Source of the DNA: Pseudoxanthomonas sp. J35
GTDB lineage: Bacteria; Pseudomonadota; Gammaproteobacteria; Xanthomonadales; Xanthomonadaceae
Direction: 5' to 3'
DNA: 64,000 bases
NCBI RefSeq assembly: GCF_000513995.1
Contig: NZ_AZVB01000009.1
Coordinates: 1-64,000, forward strand
Part shown: positions 16,814 to 25,430 of the stretch, piece by piece
How the letters are laid out: each line of letters begins with the position of its first letter
Numbering within the stretch: position 1 is the stretch's first letter
Notes under the pieces: model-generated
Told to the model about the DNA's origin: nothing
The model's database searches: none
Seen by the model: the letters and a program-made list of their open reading frames with translations, nothing else
Program-made: the position numbers and the translations under genes

Positions 16814-17968
16814 TCAGAGGAACAGGGCGATGACGTCGTTGGCGAAGCGGCGTCCCAGCACGGTCGGCGCCACCCGGTTGGCCTCGATCGACAGCCATTC
16901 CCGTTGCCGTGCCGTTTCCAGCGCCGGCGCGATGCTGTCCCGGGACAGCCCGGTCCGCACCTCGAAATCGGCCAGGTCGAAGCCCTCGTGCAGGCGCAGG
17001 GCGTTGAGCATGTATTCGAACGGGCGCTGCTCCGGGGCGATGCGGTCGTCGCCACCGATCGCCTGGTCGCTGCCGGCGGCGGCCATCCAGGTGGCCGGGT
17101 GCTTGTGCTTCCAGCGGCGCAGGATCGCCTGTTCGGCGCCCAGGGTAATCTTGCCGTGGGCGCCGGCGCCGATCCCCAGGTAGTCGCCGTAACGCCAGTA
17201 GTTGAGGTTGTGCGCGCACTGCCGGCCCGGGCGGGCGTAGGCGCTGGTCTCGTAGTGGCCGTAGCCGGCGTCGGCCAGCAGGGCCTGGCAACGTTCCTGG
17301 ATGTCCCAGGCGAGGTCGTCGTCCGGGATGCCCTGCGGCGGCCGGGCGTAGAACACCGTGTTCGGTTCCAGAGTCAGCTGGTAGTGGCTGATATGCGCCG
17401 GCTGCAGGGCGAAGGCGCGCTCCAGGTCGCGCTCGGCCATGGCCAGGTCCTGGCCGGGCAGGGCGTACATCAGGTCCAGGTTGAGGTTGTCGAAGCCGGC
17501 GTCCTGGGCCAGCTTCACCGCCGCCTCGGCCTCGGCGCTGTCGTGGATCCGGCCCAGGCGCTGCAGGCAGCCGTCGTCGAAGCTCTGGATGCCGAAGCTG
17601 ATCCGGTTGACCCCGGCGGCGCGGTAGTCCTCGAAGCGGTCGTGCTCGGCGGTGCCGGGATTGGCTTCCAGGGTGATCTCGGCATCGGGCGCGAAGCGCA
17701 GGCGCGCGGAGGCGGCCGACAGGATCGACTCGATCGCCGCGGCCGGGAACAGGCTCGGCGTGCCGCCGCCGAAGAACACGCTGTGCACGGTGCGGCCCCA
17801 GACCAGCGGCAGGTCGTGCTCGAGGTCGCGCACCAGCGCGGCGACGTAGTCGTCGAACGGCAGTTCGCCCCTGGCGCCGTGGGAGTTGAAGTCGCAGTAC
17901 GGGCATTTGCGCACGCACCAGGGCAGGTGCACGTACAGCGACAGCGGCGGCGGGATCAGGTCGGGCAT
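16814..17968 (-). CDS. hemW: Radical SAM protein HemW (heme chaperone)
   Basis: 384 residues. C-x3-C-x2-C at Cys18, Cys22 and Cys25 binds the 4Fe-4S cluster, and F-F-G-G-G-T-P-S (about 65-72) binds SAM. The fourth cysteine found after this motif in coproporphyrinogen III dehydrogenase HemN is absent (C-P-Y-C-D-F), which marks HemW, a heme-transfer protein. It follows rdgB by 20 bp, the same neighbour as in E. coli, on a rph-rdgB-hemW transcript. Confidence 0.93.
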   Translation of the reverse strand: MPDLIPPPLSLYVHLPWCVRKCPYCDFNSHGARGELPFDDYVAALVRDLEHDLPLVWGRTVHSVFFGGGTPSLFPAAAIESILSAASARLRFAPDAEITLEANPGTAEHDRFEDYRAAGVNRISFGIQSFDDGCLQRLGRIHDSAEAEAAVKLAQDAGFDNLNLDLMYALPGQDLAMAERDLERAFALQPAHISHYQLTLEPNTVFYARPPQGIPDDDLAWDIQERCQALLADAGYGHYETSAYARPGRQCAHNLNYWRYGDYLGIGAGAHGKITLGAEQAILRRWKHKHPATWMAAAGSDQAIGGDDRIAPEQRPFEYMLNALRLHEGFDLADFEVRTGLSRDSIAPALETARQREWLSIEANRVAPTVLGRRFANDVIALFL

Positions 17969-17988
17969 GGTTGGCTCGCGCCGGGCGC

Positions 17989-18585
17989 TCAGCCGAGTAC
18001 TTCGGGCAGGCGCGCGCGCAGCTGTTCCAGCGCCTTGCCGCGGTGGCTGATGCGGTTCTTCAGCGCCATCGGCATTTCCGCCGCGGTCTGCCCGTGCTCC
18101 GGGTCGAGGAACACCGGATCGTAGCCATGGCCGCCTTCGCCGCGGCGCTCACGGGTGATGCGGCCGCGCCACTGGCCCTCGACCAGCAGCGGCTGCGGGT
18201 CCCCGGCATGGCGCAGCACCACCAGCACGCACTGGAAGTGGGCGCCGCGGCGCGCGTCGTCGATGCCATCCAGCGCGGCCAGCAGCTTGTCGATGTTGCG
18301 CTGCGGATCGGCCGGCTCACCGGCGTAGCGCGCCGAGTACAGGCCCGGTGCGCCGCCGAGCGCGTCCACGCACAGGCCCGAATCGTCGGCCAGCGCCGGC
18401 AATCCGGTCACGCGGCTGGCGTGGCGCGCCTTGAGCAGCGCATTCTCGATGAAGGTCAGCCCGGTTTCCTCGGCGTCCTCGACGCCCAGGTCGGATTGCG
18501 CGAGCAGCTCGATGCCGCTGCCGCCCAGCAGGTGGTGCAGCTCCTCGAGCTTGCCGCGGTTGGAGGAGGCCAGGACCAGCTTCAT
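17989..18585 (-). CDS. rdgB: XTP/dITP pyrophosphatase
   Basis: 198 residues, Ham1/RdgB family. It hydrolyses non-canonical purine NTPs (dITP, dXTP) to monophosphates, keeping them out of DNA. Family marks are the N-terminal A-S-S-N-R-G-K (6-12), the A-D-D-S-G-L segment (66-71), and G-G-H-G-Y-D-P-V-F near 151-159. The ATG at 18585 lies 11 bp after the rph stop. Confidence 0.95.
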   Translation of the reverse strand: MKLVLASSNRGKLEELHHLLGGSGIELLAQSDLGVEDAEETGLTFIENALLKARHASRVTGLPALADDSGLCVDALGGAPGLYSARYAGEPADPQRNIDKLLAALDGIDDARRGAHFQCVLVVLRHAGDPQPLLVEGQWRGRITRERRGEGGHGYDPVFLDPEHGQTAAEMPMALKNRISHRGKALEQLRARLPEVLG

Positions 18586-18596
18586 CGGCCGCGCCC

Positions 18597-19322
18597 TCAG
18601 CCGGCCAGGGCCTGGCGCTGCAGCTCCAGCAGCTGGCCGATGCCGCTCTCGGCCAGCGCCAGCAGCGCATCCAGTTCGTCGCGGCGGAAGGCATGGCCCT
18701 CGGCCGTGCCCTGCAGCTCGATGAAGCCGCCGCCGTCGTTCATCACCACGTTCATGTCGGTGTCGCAGTCGCTGTCCTCGGCGTAGTCCAGGTCCAGCAC
18801 CGGCACGCCCTTGTACACGCCGACCGAGACCGCGGCGACCGCGCCGAACACCGGGTCGCGCTTGATCTCGCCACGGCCCTGCAGCCAGCGCACCGCGTCG
18901 ACCAGGGCCACGTAGGCGCCGGTGATCGCCGCGGTGCGGGTGCCGCCGTCGGCCTGAAGCACGTCGCAGTCCAGGGTGATGGTGCGCTCGCCGAGGGCGC
19001 CGCGGTCGACGCAGGCGCGCAGGGTGCGGCCGATCAGGCGCTGGATCTCCAGGGTGCGGCCGCCCTGCTTGCCGCGCGAGGCCTCGCGGTCGGAGCGGGT
19101 ATGGGTGGAGCGCGGCAGCATGCCGTACTCGGCGGTCACCCAGCCCTCGCCCTTGCCACGCAGGAACGCCGGCACCTTGTTGTCGATGCTGGCGGTGCAC
19201 AGCACGCGGGTATCGCCGAAGCTCACCAGCACCGAGCCTTCGGCGTGGCGGGTGAAGCCGCGCTGGATGCGCACTTCGCGCAGCTGGTCGGGCGCGCGGC
19301 CACTGGGACGGACTACGGTCAT
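18597..19322 (-). CDS. rph: Ribonuclease PH
   Basis: 241 residues from ATG 19322, the usual length. It is a phosphorolytic 3'-5' exoribonuclease that trims tRNA 3' ends. Recognisable segments are [19 protein letters not shown] and [11 protein letters not shown] (phosphate binding). It is divergent from yicC, as in E. coli, and starts the rph-rdgB-hemW group. Confidence 0.95.
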   Translation of the reverse strand: MTVVRPSGRAPDQLREVRIQRGFTRHAEGSVLVSFGDTRVLCTASIDNKVPAFLRGKGEGWVTAEYGMLPRSTHTRSDREASRGKQGGRTLEIQRLIGRTLRACVDRGALGERTITLDCDVLQADGGTRTAAITGAYVALVDAVRWLQGRGEIKRDPVFGAVAAVSVGVYKGVPVLDLDYAEDSDCDTDMNVVMNDGGGFIELQGTAEGHAFRRDELDALLALAESGIGQLLELQRQALAG

Positions 19323-19476
19323 TCGGGGGTTCCGGTCGGGAAGTACGGGGGGGCGCAACGGGCGCGCGGGCGGTCGCGGGCAGGCGGCCCGGGGTGCCGT
19401 GGCGGGCCGGCTAGATTACCATTCGCGCCTTGCCGCAGCGCCCGCGCGCCTGCGCCCCGTGACACAAGGACCCCGC

Positions 19477-20337
19477 ATGATCCGCAGCATGACCGCCTTC
19501 GCCAGCGGCGAACGCGCTACTCCCTGGGGCGTGCTGGCCTGCGAGCTGCGCTCGGTCAACCATCGCTTCCTCGAGACCGGCCTGCGCCTGTCCGACGAGC
19601 TGCGCGCGCTGGAACCGCTGCTGCGCGAGCGGGTCGCCGCCCGCATCCAGCGCGGCAAGCTCGACCTGGCGCTGCGCCTGCGCGCGCCGGAGTCGGCCGC
19701 CTCGCTGGTGGTGAACGAAGCGCTGCTCGGCCAGCTTGGCGAGCTGGCGGCGAAGCTCGACGGCCAGTTTCCCGGCCTGCGGGTCGAATTCACCCAGCTG
19801 CTGCAGGTGCCCGGCGTGATGCAGGTGCAGGCCGCCGACAGCGAGGCCCTGCAGGCCGAGGCGTTGTCGCTGCTGGACGAGGTGCTCGACGGCTTCGTCG
19901 CCGCGCGCGAGCGCGAGGGCGCCAAGCTGGCCGCGGCGATCGTCGAACGCGTCGACGGCATCGAGCGCATCGCCGCGCAGGTGCGCGAACTGATCCCGGC
20001 GATCCGCGAAGGCCAGCGCGCCAAGCTGGCCGCGCGCCTGGCCGACCTGCCGCACCCGGTCGAGCCCGGCCGCGCCGAGCAGGAACTGGTGCTGTGGCTG
20101 CAGAAGCTGGACGTGGACGAGGAGCTGGACCGCCTCGGCAGCCACATCGCCGAGATCCGCCGGGTCCTCGCCCAGCGCGAGCCGGTCGGCCGCCGCCTCG
20201 ACTTCCTGCTCCAGGAATTCAACCGCGAGGCGAATACCCTCGGCTCCAAGTCGGTGGACGCGCGCACCTCGGCCGCCGCGGTCGAGCTGAAGGTGCTGAT
20301 CGACCAGGTGCGCGAGCAGGCGCAGAACATTGAATGA
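19477..20337 (+). CDS. yicC: YicC family endoribonuclease-like protein
   Basis: 286 residues, matching E. coli YicC (287). The N-terminal M-T-A-F-A-S-G and the C-terminal F-L-L-Q-E-F-N-R-E-A-N-T-L-G-S-K-S block are diagnostic. YicC proteins are metal-dependent endoribonucleases involved in small-RNA turnover in E. coli. The start is supported by AAGGA at 19467-19471. Its downstream spacer to gmk carries a repeat. Confidence 0.93.
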   Translation: MIRSMTAFASGERATPWGVLACELRSVNHRFLETGLRLSDELRALEPLLRERVAARIQRGKLDLALRLRAPESAASLVVNEALLGQLGELAAKLDGQFPGLRVEFTQLLQVPGVMQVQAADSEALQAEALSLLDEVLDGFVAAREREGAKLAAAIVERVDGIERIAAQVRELIPAIREGQRAKLAARLADLPHPVEPGRAEQELVLWLQKLDVDEELDRLGSHIAEIRRVLAQREPVGRRLDFLLQEFNREANTLGSKSVDARTSAAAVELKVLIDQVREQAQNIE

Positions 20338-20342
20338 CAGCC

Positions 20343-20466
20343 GGGATTGGTGATTCGTGATTCGGGATTCGGGATTCGAGAAAGCAACGGCAACGGCAAC
20401 GGCAGGGGCGCGGGTGGGCGAGGGTGATGCTGTGACCAGTCCCCAATCCCCAATCCCGAATCCCGG
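20343..20466. repeat. REP-like inverted GATTCGG/CCGAATC repeat unit between yicC and gmk
   Basis: At 20343-20380 a 7-8 bp unit (GGGATTSG, GTGATTCG, GGGATTCG) is tandemly repeated five times. At 20438-20466 the complementary series CCCCAATC, CCCCAATC, CCCGAATC follows, so the two arms can fold into a long stem. Between the arms lies a (GCAACG) triplication at 20384-20402. The right arm ends four bases before the gmk ATG and replaces any Shine-Dalgarno site. Confidence 0.8.
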
Positions 20467-20470
20467 CCCG

Positions 20471-21091
20471 ATGCGGGGCACCCTGTTCGTCGTGGCCGCG
20501 CCTTCCGGGGCGGGCAAGTCGAGCATCGTCAACGCGGTGCTGGCCCGCGATCCGCAGATCCGCCTGTCGATCTCGTTCACCTCGCGCGGGCCGCGTCCGG
20601 GCGAACGCCACGCGCAGCACTACCACTTCGTGTCCGAGGAGGAGTTCCAGCGCATGATCGACGCCGGCGACTTCTTCGAGTACGCCCGCGTGCACGGCGA
20701 CTGGAAGGGCACGGCGCGGCAGTCGGTGGAGCCGCAGCTGGCCGCCGGCCACGACGTGCTGCTGGAGATCGACTGGCAGGGCGCGCTGCAGGTGCGGCAG
20801 AAGGTGCCGGACGCGGTCAGCCTGTTCATCCTGCCGCCGTCGCGCGAGGCGCTGGAGCAGCGCATGCGCGCCCGCGGCCAGGACACCGAGGAGGTCATCG
20901 CCCGCCGCCTGGCCGCCGCCCGCGAGGAGATGTCGCATTACAGCGACTTCGACTACGTGATCGTCAACGAGGTCTTCGAAACCGCGGTGGACGAGGCCTG
21001 CGCGGTGTTCACCGCCAGCCGCCTGCGCTGCGCCCAGCAGCAGCAGCGCCATGCCGCGCTGATCGAGGCGCTGCTGGCGCCGGAGGCCTGA
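20471..21091 (+). CDS. gmk: Guanylate kinase
   Basis: 206 residues from ATG 20471. It phosphorylates GMP to GDP. The P-loop A-P-S-G-A-G-K-S is at 10-17, and the GMP-binding segment includes S-F-T-S-R-G-P-R-P-G-E (about 35-45) with Y-H-F-V-S-E-E-E-F. The reading frame is open back to 20357 through the repeat, but that extension encodes repeat-derived residues only, so the internal ATG is chosen. No Shine-Dalgarno site precedes it. Confidence 0.95.
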   Translation: MRGTLFVVAAPSGAGKSSIVNAVLARDPQIRLSISFTSRGPRPGERHAQHYHFVSEEEFQRMIDAGDFFEYARVHGDWKGTARQSVEPQLAAGHDVLLEIDWQGALQVRQKVPDAVSLFILPPSREALEQRMRARGQDTEEVIARRLAAAREEMSHYSDFDYVIVNEVFETAVDEACAVFTASRLRCAQQQQRHAALIEALLAPEA

Positions 21092-21169
21092 GCCCGCCGT
21101 GCAAGGTCGGACTCGGCCCCTGCCTGCGGCCTAAGCGTTTGATTGCAAAGGTCCGTTCAGCCGGAAGGC

Positions 21170-21199
21170 TTGCCCGGACGGCCGGCCAGGGCGTACACT
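21170..21199 (+). promoter_or_regulatory. candidate sigma-70 promoter of rpoZ
   Basis: TTGCCC at 21170-21175 and TACACT at 21194-21199 with an 18-bp spacer, 52 bp before the rpoZ ATG. Confidence 0.5.
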
Positions 21200-21251
21200 C
21201 CGCGCCCGATCCCCCTTTCACGAGCGGCGACCGCAGTCGCCTGGAACCCCT

Positions 21252-21551
21252 ATGGCCCGTATCACCGTCGAAGATTGCCTGGAAGTGGTCAACAACCGCT
21301 TCGAACTGGTCATGATGGCCGCCAAGCGCGCCCGCCAGCTGGCCAATGGCGTGCCGGCCACCCTGGACAACAGCGAGAGCGACGACAAGCCGACCGTGCT
21401 GGCGCTGCGCGAGATCGCTGCCCGCACCATCGACAACGCCCTGATCGACGAGGTCGAGAAGGCCGAGCGCGAGCGTGCCGAGCGCGAAGCCCTGGAATGG
21501 GCCGCCGCCGAAGTGGTCGCCGACGAGGACATGTCCAAGGGCGACGACTGA
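21252..21551 (+). CDS. rpoZ: RNA polymerase omega subunit
   Basis: 99 residues. The N-terminal [10 protein letters not shown] and A-K-R-A-R-Q-L segments are diagnostic. Omega aids assembly of the core polymerase by chaperoning beta-prime and takes part in ppGpp binding. The acidic tail is usual. In many gammaproteobacteria spoT follows directly; here a TPR gene does. Confidence 0.96.
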   Translation: MARITVEDCLEVVNNRFELVMMAAKRARQLANGVPATLDNSESDDKPTVLALREIAARTIDNALIDEVEKAERERAEREALEWAAAEVVADEDMSKGDD

Positions 21552-21582
21552 CGCCGCGCCACCGCGCTGCCTGCTTCCCCGG

Positions 21583-21605
21583 ACGGCCCGCCTCGCGCGG
21601 GCCGT
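21583..21605 (+). terminator. hairpin downstream of rpoZ
   Basis: Perfect 9-bp stem ACGGCCCGC / GCGGGCCGT with a five-base loop, 32 bp after the rpoZ stop. The following CGCGTTTCC is only weakly T-rich. Confidence 0.5.
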
Positions 21606-21665
21606 TCGCGTTTCCGTGACCGCCGGCTGACGGCGCCTGCACGGGGCCGGGAGCAGGCTCCGCCC

Positions 21666-23198
21666 ATGGCCAGCCTCCCGATGGCGCACATGCGGTTACG
21701 CGAAGGCCCGCGCGGATTCCCGGCGATGGCCGCCGCCTGGCGGCGGCACTGGCAGGGCCTGCTCGGCGCGCTGGTGGTGTGCGCGGCGCTGCTGTTCGTC
21801 GTGCGACAGCCCCTGGCCGAACGCCTCTGGCCGCAGGCGCGGCTGGACCGGCTGCTGGCCGAAGCCGACGCGGCGCTCGCCGCCGGCTGGCTGGACGGCC
21901 CCGAGGAGCGTCCCGGCGCGCGGCAGAAGTTCGAGGCCGCGCTGGCCCTGGACAACGACCGCGGCGAGGCCCGCGACGGCCTGCTGCGGGTCGGGGGTGC
22001 CGCCCTGCTGCGCGCCAACGCCGCGATCCGTGCCGGGAATCTGGACGAGGCGCGGCGCTGGGTCACACTGGCCCGCGAGCTGCAGCTGCCGCGCAACCAG
22101 GTCGAGCCGGTGGCCGCCTGGCTGCACCGGGCCGAGGCCGCCGCCACCGACCTGGACGCGCTGCGCCAGCGCGCCGGCGCCGCGCTGGCCGCCGGCGACG
22201 TCGAAGCGGCGTTGCCGCTGTACGCGCGCTGGCTGGAGCTGCAGCCCGACGACGGCATGGCCCTGGAAGGCCGCGAGGATGCCCTGGCCCTGCTGCTGCA
22301 GCCGGTGCGCGCGGCGCTGCGCGACGGCGACCTGGCCGGCGCCGCGCAACGGCTGGCGCTGGCGCGGCGTTACGACCCCGGCTACATTGCCTTGCCGGAC
22401 CTGCAGGACGCCTATGCCCAGGCGCTGGCCGCGCAGGTCCGCGCCGCCGGCGAGGCGCTGCGCCGCGGACGCCTGGAACAGGCCGCGGGTGTCTTCCTGC
22501 GGTTGCAGCCGCTGGCGCCCGAGAACCCGGTGGTGCAGGATGGCGCGCGCGATACCGCGGTGGCGCTGGCGGCGCAGGCCCGGCGCGAGGCGGCCGGGTT
22601 CCGCTTCGAGGCGGCCGCCAGCCTGCTCGGCCAGGCCCGCGCGCTGGCCCCGGAGAACGCCGCGGTCGAGGCCGCCGCGCGCGCGGTCGAACAGGCGTGG
22701 CAGGCACGTTCGCGGATGCCGCCGGGGCAGGGCTCGGCGCGCGCCACGCGCGGCGCGGTGCGCCGTTCGCTGGGGGCCTTCGATGCGGCGCTGGAGCGCG
22801 GCGACTGGACCGATCCGCCCGGCGCCAGCGCCTACGACCACCTGCATGCCGCGCAGGCGCTGGCGCCGGCCGATCCGGACGTGCGCGCCGCGGCGAAGCG
22901 GATGCGCCGGGCGGCGGCGCAATGCGTCGATGCCGCGTTGCGCGACAACCGCCTGCGCCTGGGGCAGCGCTGCCTGGATGCCTGGCAGGCGCTGGCGCCG
23001 TCGGATCCGGCCCTGGCCACGGAACGCCAGCGCCTGGCCCAGCGCTGGCTGGCGGTGGGCGAGGAGCGCCTGCGTGCAGGCGAGGTCGACGTGGCCGCGC
23101 GCGCGCTGTCCTCGGCGCGCGGGCTGGACCCGGCCACGCCGGGGCTGGCCGAATTCGACGCGCGGATGGACCAGGCGCAGCAGGCGACGCCGCTGTAG
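21666..23198 (+). CDS. Membrane-anchored TPR-like repeat protein of unknown function
   Basis: 510 residues. One transmembrane segment (about 30-48) is followed by a long Ala/Leu/Arg-rich helical region with degenerate TPR units, for example A-A-L-A-L-D-N-D-R-G-E-A, L-E-L-Q-P-D-D-G-M-A and L-A-P-E-N-A-A-V-E, spaced about 70-90 residues apart. It looks like a periplasmic helical scaffold anchored in the inner membrane. I recognise no enzyme motif. Several ATG codons lie near the 5' end (21666, 21681, 21690, 21726) and none has a strong ribosome site, so the start is uncertain. It converges on the glycosyltransferase gene with an 11-bp gap. Confidence 0.65.
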   Translation: MASLPMAHMRLREGPRGFPAMAAAWRRHWQGLLGALVVCAALLFVVRQPLAERLWPQARLDRLLAEADAALAAGWLDGPEERPGARQKFEAALALDNDRGEARDGLLRVGGAALLRANAAIRAGNLDEARRWVTLARELQLPRNQVEPVAAWLHRAEAAATDLDALRQRAGAALAAGDVEAALPLYARWLELQPDDGMALEGREDALALLLQPVRAALRDGDLAGAAQRLALARRYDPGYIALPDLQDAYAQALAAQVRAAGEALRRGRLEQAAGVFLRLQPLAPENPVVQDGARDTAVALAAQARREAAGFRFEAAASLLGQARALAPENAAVEAAARAVEQAWQARSRMPPGQGSARATRGAVRRSLGAFDAALERGDWTDPPGASAYDHLHAAQALAPADPDVRAAAKRMRRAAAQCVDAALRDNRLRLGQRCLDAWQALAPSDPALATERQRLAQRWLAVGEERLRAGEVDVAARALSSARGLDPATPGLAEFDARMDQAQQATPL

Positions 23199-23209
23199 CC
23201 TGCGCGGCC

Positions 23210-25333
23210 TCAACCTGCGAAGAACACCCGCTGCACCGTGGCCCGCGCCGCGTCCAGCGAGAAGTGCCGGGCCACGTTGTCCAGGCCCGCGGCGGCCTGG
23301 CGTTCCCAGCGCTCGCGGTCGCCGTACAGCGACACCACCGCCTCGGCGAAGTCTTCCGGCGTATCGGCGACGGCCACGTCCACGCCGTCGTGCAGGTGCA
23401 TGCCTTCCACCGCGCACGAGGTGGCGACGACGGGCTGCCCGTGCGCCATGCTCAGGTTGACCTTGCCCTTCACCCCGGCGCCGAAGCGCAGCGGCGCCAC
23501 CGCGATCCGCACCTGGTCCATGTACGGATCGAGGTCCGGCACGTGGCCGTGCACCTCGATCCCCGGGATGTCCGCCAGGGCGCGGATTTCCGCGGTCGGG
23601 CCCGCGCCGATGCAGTGGAAGCGCACGTCCGGCAGGCGCAGGCGGATGCGGGGGAACACCTCGCGCCCGAACCACAGCACCGCGTCCACGTTCGGCGGAT
23701 GGCGGAAGCCGCCGACGAAAACCAGGTCGCGGCGCGACTCGAAGGGCGCACCGGGGCCGGCGACCTCGTGCAGGTTGGACAGCACTTCCACGCGCACGCC
23801 CGGCGCGTCGACCGCCAGCTGCGTGCGCTCCTCGTCGCTGACCACCAGGGTGAGGTCCGCCATCGCCATCGCCGCCAGTTCCGACGCGCGCGTGGCATCG
23901 GCCGTGCGCAGCGCCGTCGCGTCGCCGGCCAGCTGCGCGCCGCGGCGTTCGCGCACGTAATGCAGGTCGATGGTGTCGAACACCAGCCGCGCGCCTGGCG
24001 CGTGCCTGCGCAGCAATGGCAGCAGGGCCGAGGCGAGGTGGTGGCGGGTCACCACGATGACGTCGAAGCGCGAAGCGTTGGCGCGCAGCCAGCTCGCCGC
24101 GCTGCCGGCGAATGGCGCGTACCAGGTCTCCACGCCTAGCTGCTGCAACGCGACGGTGGCCGCGCCTTCGTGGGCCAGGCCGGTGGGGAGGAAGGCGACG
24201 TGCGCGCCGGCGTCGCGCAGCATGCGCAGCAGGTTGAACTGGCGCAGCGAAGCCGAGTCGCGGTCCGGATGCGGCACGCCCTCGTCGACCACCAGCACGC
24301 GCCGCTGCCGCGCGTGCAGCAGGGCCGGGCCGGGCACGCTGCCCGGCGGCGGATGCGCCTGCAGCGCCTCGGCCCACCTGGCGGCGAACACGCCGCGGTT
24401 GCGCACCTGGTAGGCCTTCACCCCGCTGCCGGTGTCGGTGCCGGCGGTGGTGCCTTCGTCGTGGACCACGCGCGCGGCCGGCTGGTAGCGCACCGCATGC
24501 CCGAGCGCGCGCACGGCGAAGGCCAGGTCGGTGTCCTCGTAATAGGCCGGCGCGTATCGCGTGTCGAAGCCGCCGGCGCGCACGAACAGCTCCCGCGGCA
24601 GCGCCAGCGCCGCGCCGGAGCCGTAGTCGCAGTCGCGCAGGTAGGCGTAGCGCGGGTCGTCGGCCGATTCGAAGCGGCCGTAGCTCCACGCGCTGCCGTC
24701 GGCGAACACCACGCCGCCGGCTTCCTGCAGGCGCCCGTCCGGGTACAGCAGCTGCGCCACCGCCATGCCGGTGCGCGGATGCGCGAAGGTCGCCAGCAGC
24801 GCGTCCAGCCAGCCCGGCTGCGGGAGGGTGTCGTTGTTGAGGAACACCAGGTATTCGCCGCGCGCCAGCGAGGCACCGTCATTGCAGGCGGCGATGAAAC
24901 CGCCATTCGATGCGCGCGGGTGGTAGCGCAGGCCTTCGACCTGGGACATCCACGTGGCGGTGTCGTCGCTGCTGCCGTCGTCGACCACGATCACCTCGCA
25001 GGCGGCGGCCGGCGGATGCGCGGCGAGGGCGCGCAGGCAGGCGAGGGTGGCCTCGCAGTGGTTGTAGACAGGGATGACGATGCTGGCCCGCGGCGTCGTG
25101 CCGGCGGCCGGGGCCGGCGCCGCGAACGGGGCGAACGGCGCCGGTTCCGGCAGGTACAGCGGGGTTCGCGGCGGCGGCGGGGGCGGGCGCAGGTGGACCA
25201 GCAGGCGCTGCCAGGTGGCGCGCCAGCCGCGGCTGCGCAGGCTCGACAGGCCGCGGCGCAGCAGGCCGCGCAGGTGGGCCAGCCAGTAACGGGGGACGGC
25301 GAGCCGGTCGGGGGACCGTGGCGTGGACGGCAT
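23210..25333 (-). CDS. Two-domain glycosyltransferase (GT2 plus GT4)
   Basis: 707 residues from ATG 25333. After a basic, proline-rich N-terminus, a GT-A domain begins at about 85 (S-I-V-I-P-V-Y-N-H), with D-D-G-S-S-D-D and the metal-binding region F-L-N-N-D-T-L-P-Q-P-G-W, then Y-E-D-T-D-L-A-F. From about 360 (R-V-L-V-V-D-E-G-V-P) a second, GT-B fold domain follows, ending with P-L-R-F-G-A-G-V-K-G-K and a retaining-type glutamate region. Such fusions build or elongate surface polysaccharide or glycosylate pilins and other surface proteins. The acceptor is unknown. It stands apart from any polysaccharide cluster, divergent from mrcB. Confidence 0.85.
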   Translation of the reverse strand: MPSTPRSPDRLAVPRYWLAHLRGLLRRGLSSLRSRGWRATWQRLLVHLRPPPPPPRTPLYLPEPAPFAPFAAPAPAAGTTPRASIVIPVYNHCEATLACLRALAAHPPAAACEVIVVDDGSSDDTATWMSQVEGLRYHPRASNGGFIAACNDGASLARGEYLVFLNNDTLPQPGWLDALLATFAHPRTGMAVAQLLYPDGRLQEAGGVVFADGSAWSYGRFESADDPRYAYLRDCDYGSGAALALPRELFVRAGGFDTRYAPAYYEDTDLAFAVRALGHAVRYQPAARVVHDEGTTAGTDTGSGVKAYQVRNRGVFAARWAEALQAHPPPGSVPGPALLHARQRRVLVVDEGVPHPDRDSASLRQFNLLRMLRDAGAHVAFLPTGLAHEGAATVALQQLGVETWYAPFAGSAASWLRANASRFDVIVVTRHHLASALLPLLRRHAPGARLVFDTIDLHYVRERRGAQLAGDATALRTADATRASELAAMAMADLTLVVSDEERTQLAVDAPGVRVEVLSNLHEVAGPGAPFESRRDLVFVGGFRHPPNVDAVLWFGREVFPRIRLRLPDVRFHCIGAGPTAEIRALADIPGIEVHGHVPDLDPYMDQVRIAVAPLRFGAGVKGKVNLSMAHGQPVVATSCAVEGMHLHDGVDVAVADTPEDFAEAVVSLYGDRERWERQAAAGLDNVARHFSLDAARATVQRVFFAG

Positions 25334-25430
25334 TCCGCTTCGCAACTCCGACTGAAGGGGGGGCGGCGGAGGCGCGGCACGGACGGGTGCGTGCGCTAGA
25401 CTCGGCCGACTGCAGCATTCTCGCATCCCC

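Noticed and set aside
20357-20470. Extended N-terminus for guanylate kinase
   Set aside because: The extra 38 codons consist of repeat-derived sequence; the family start is at 20471.
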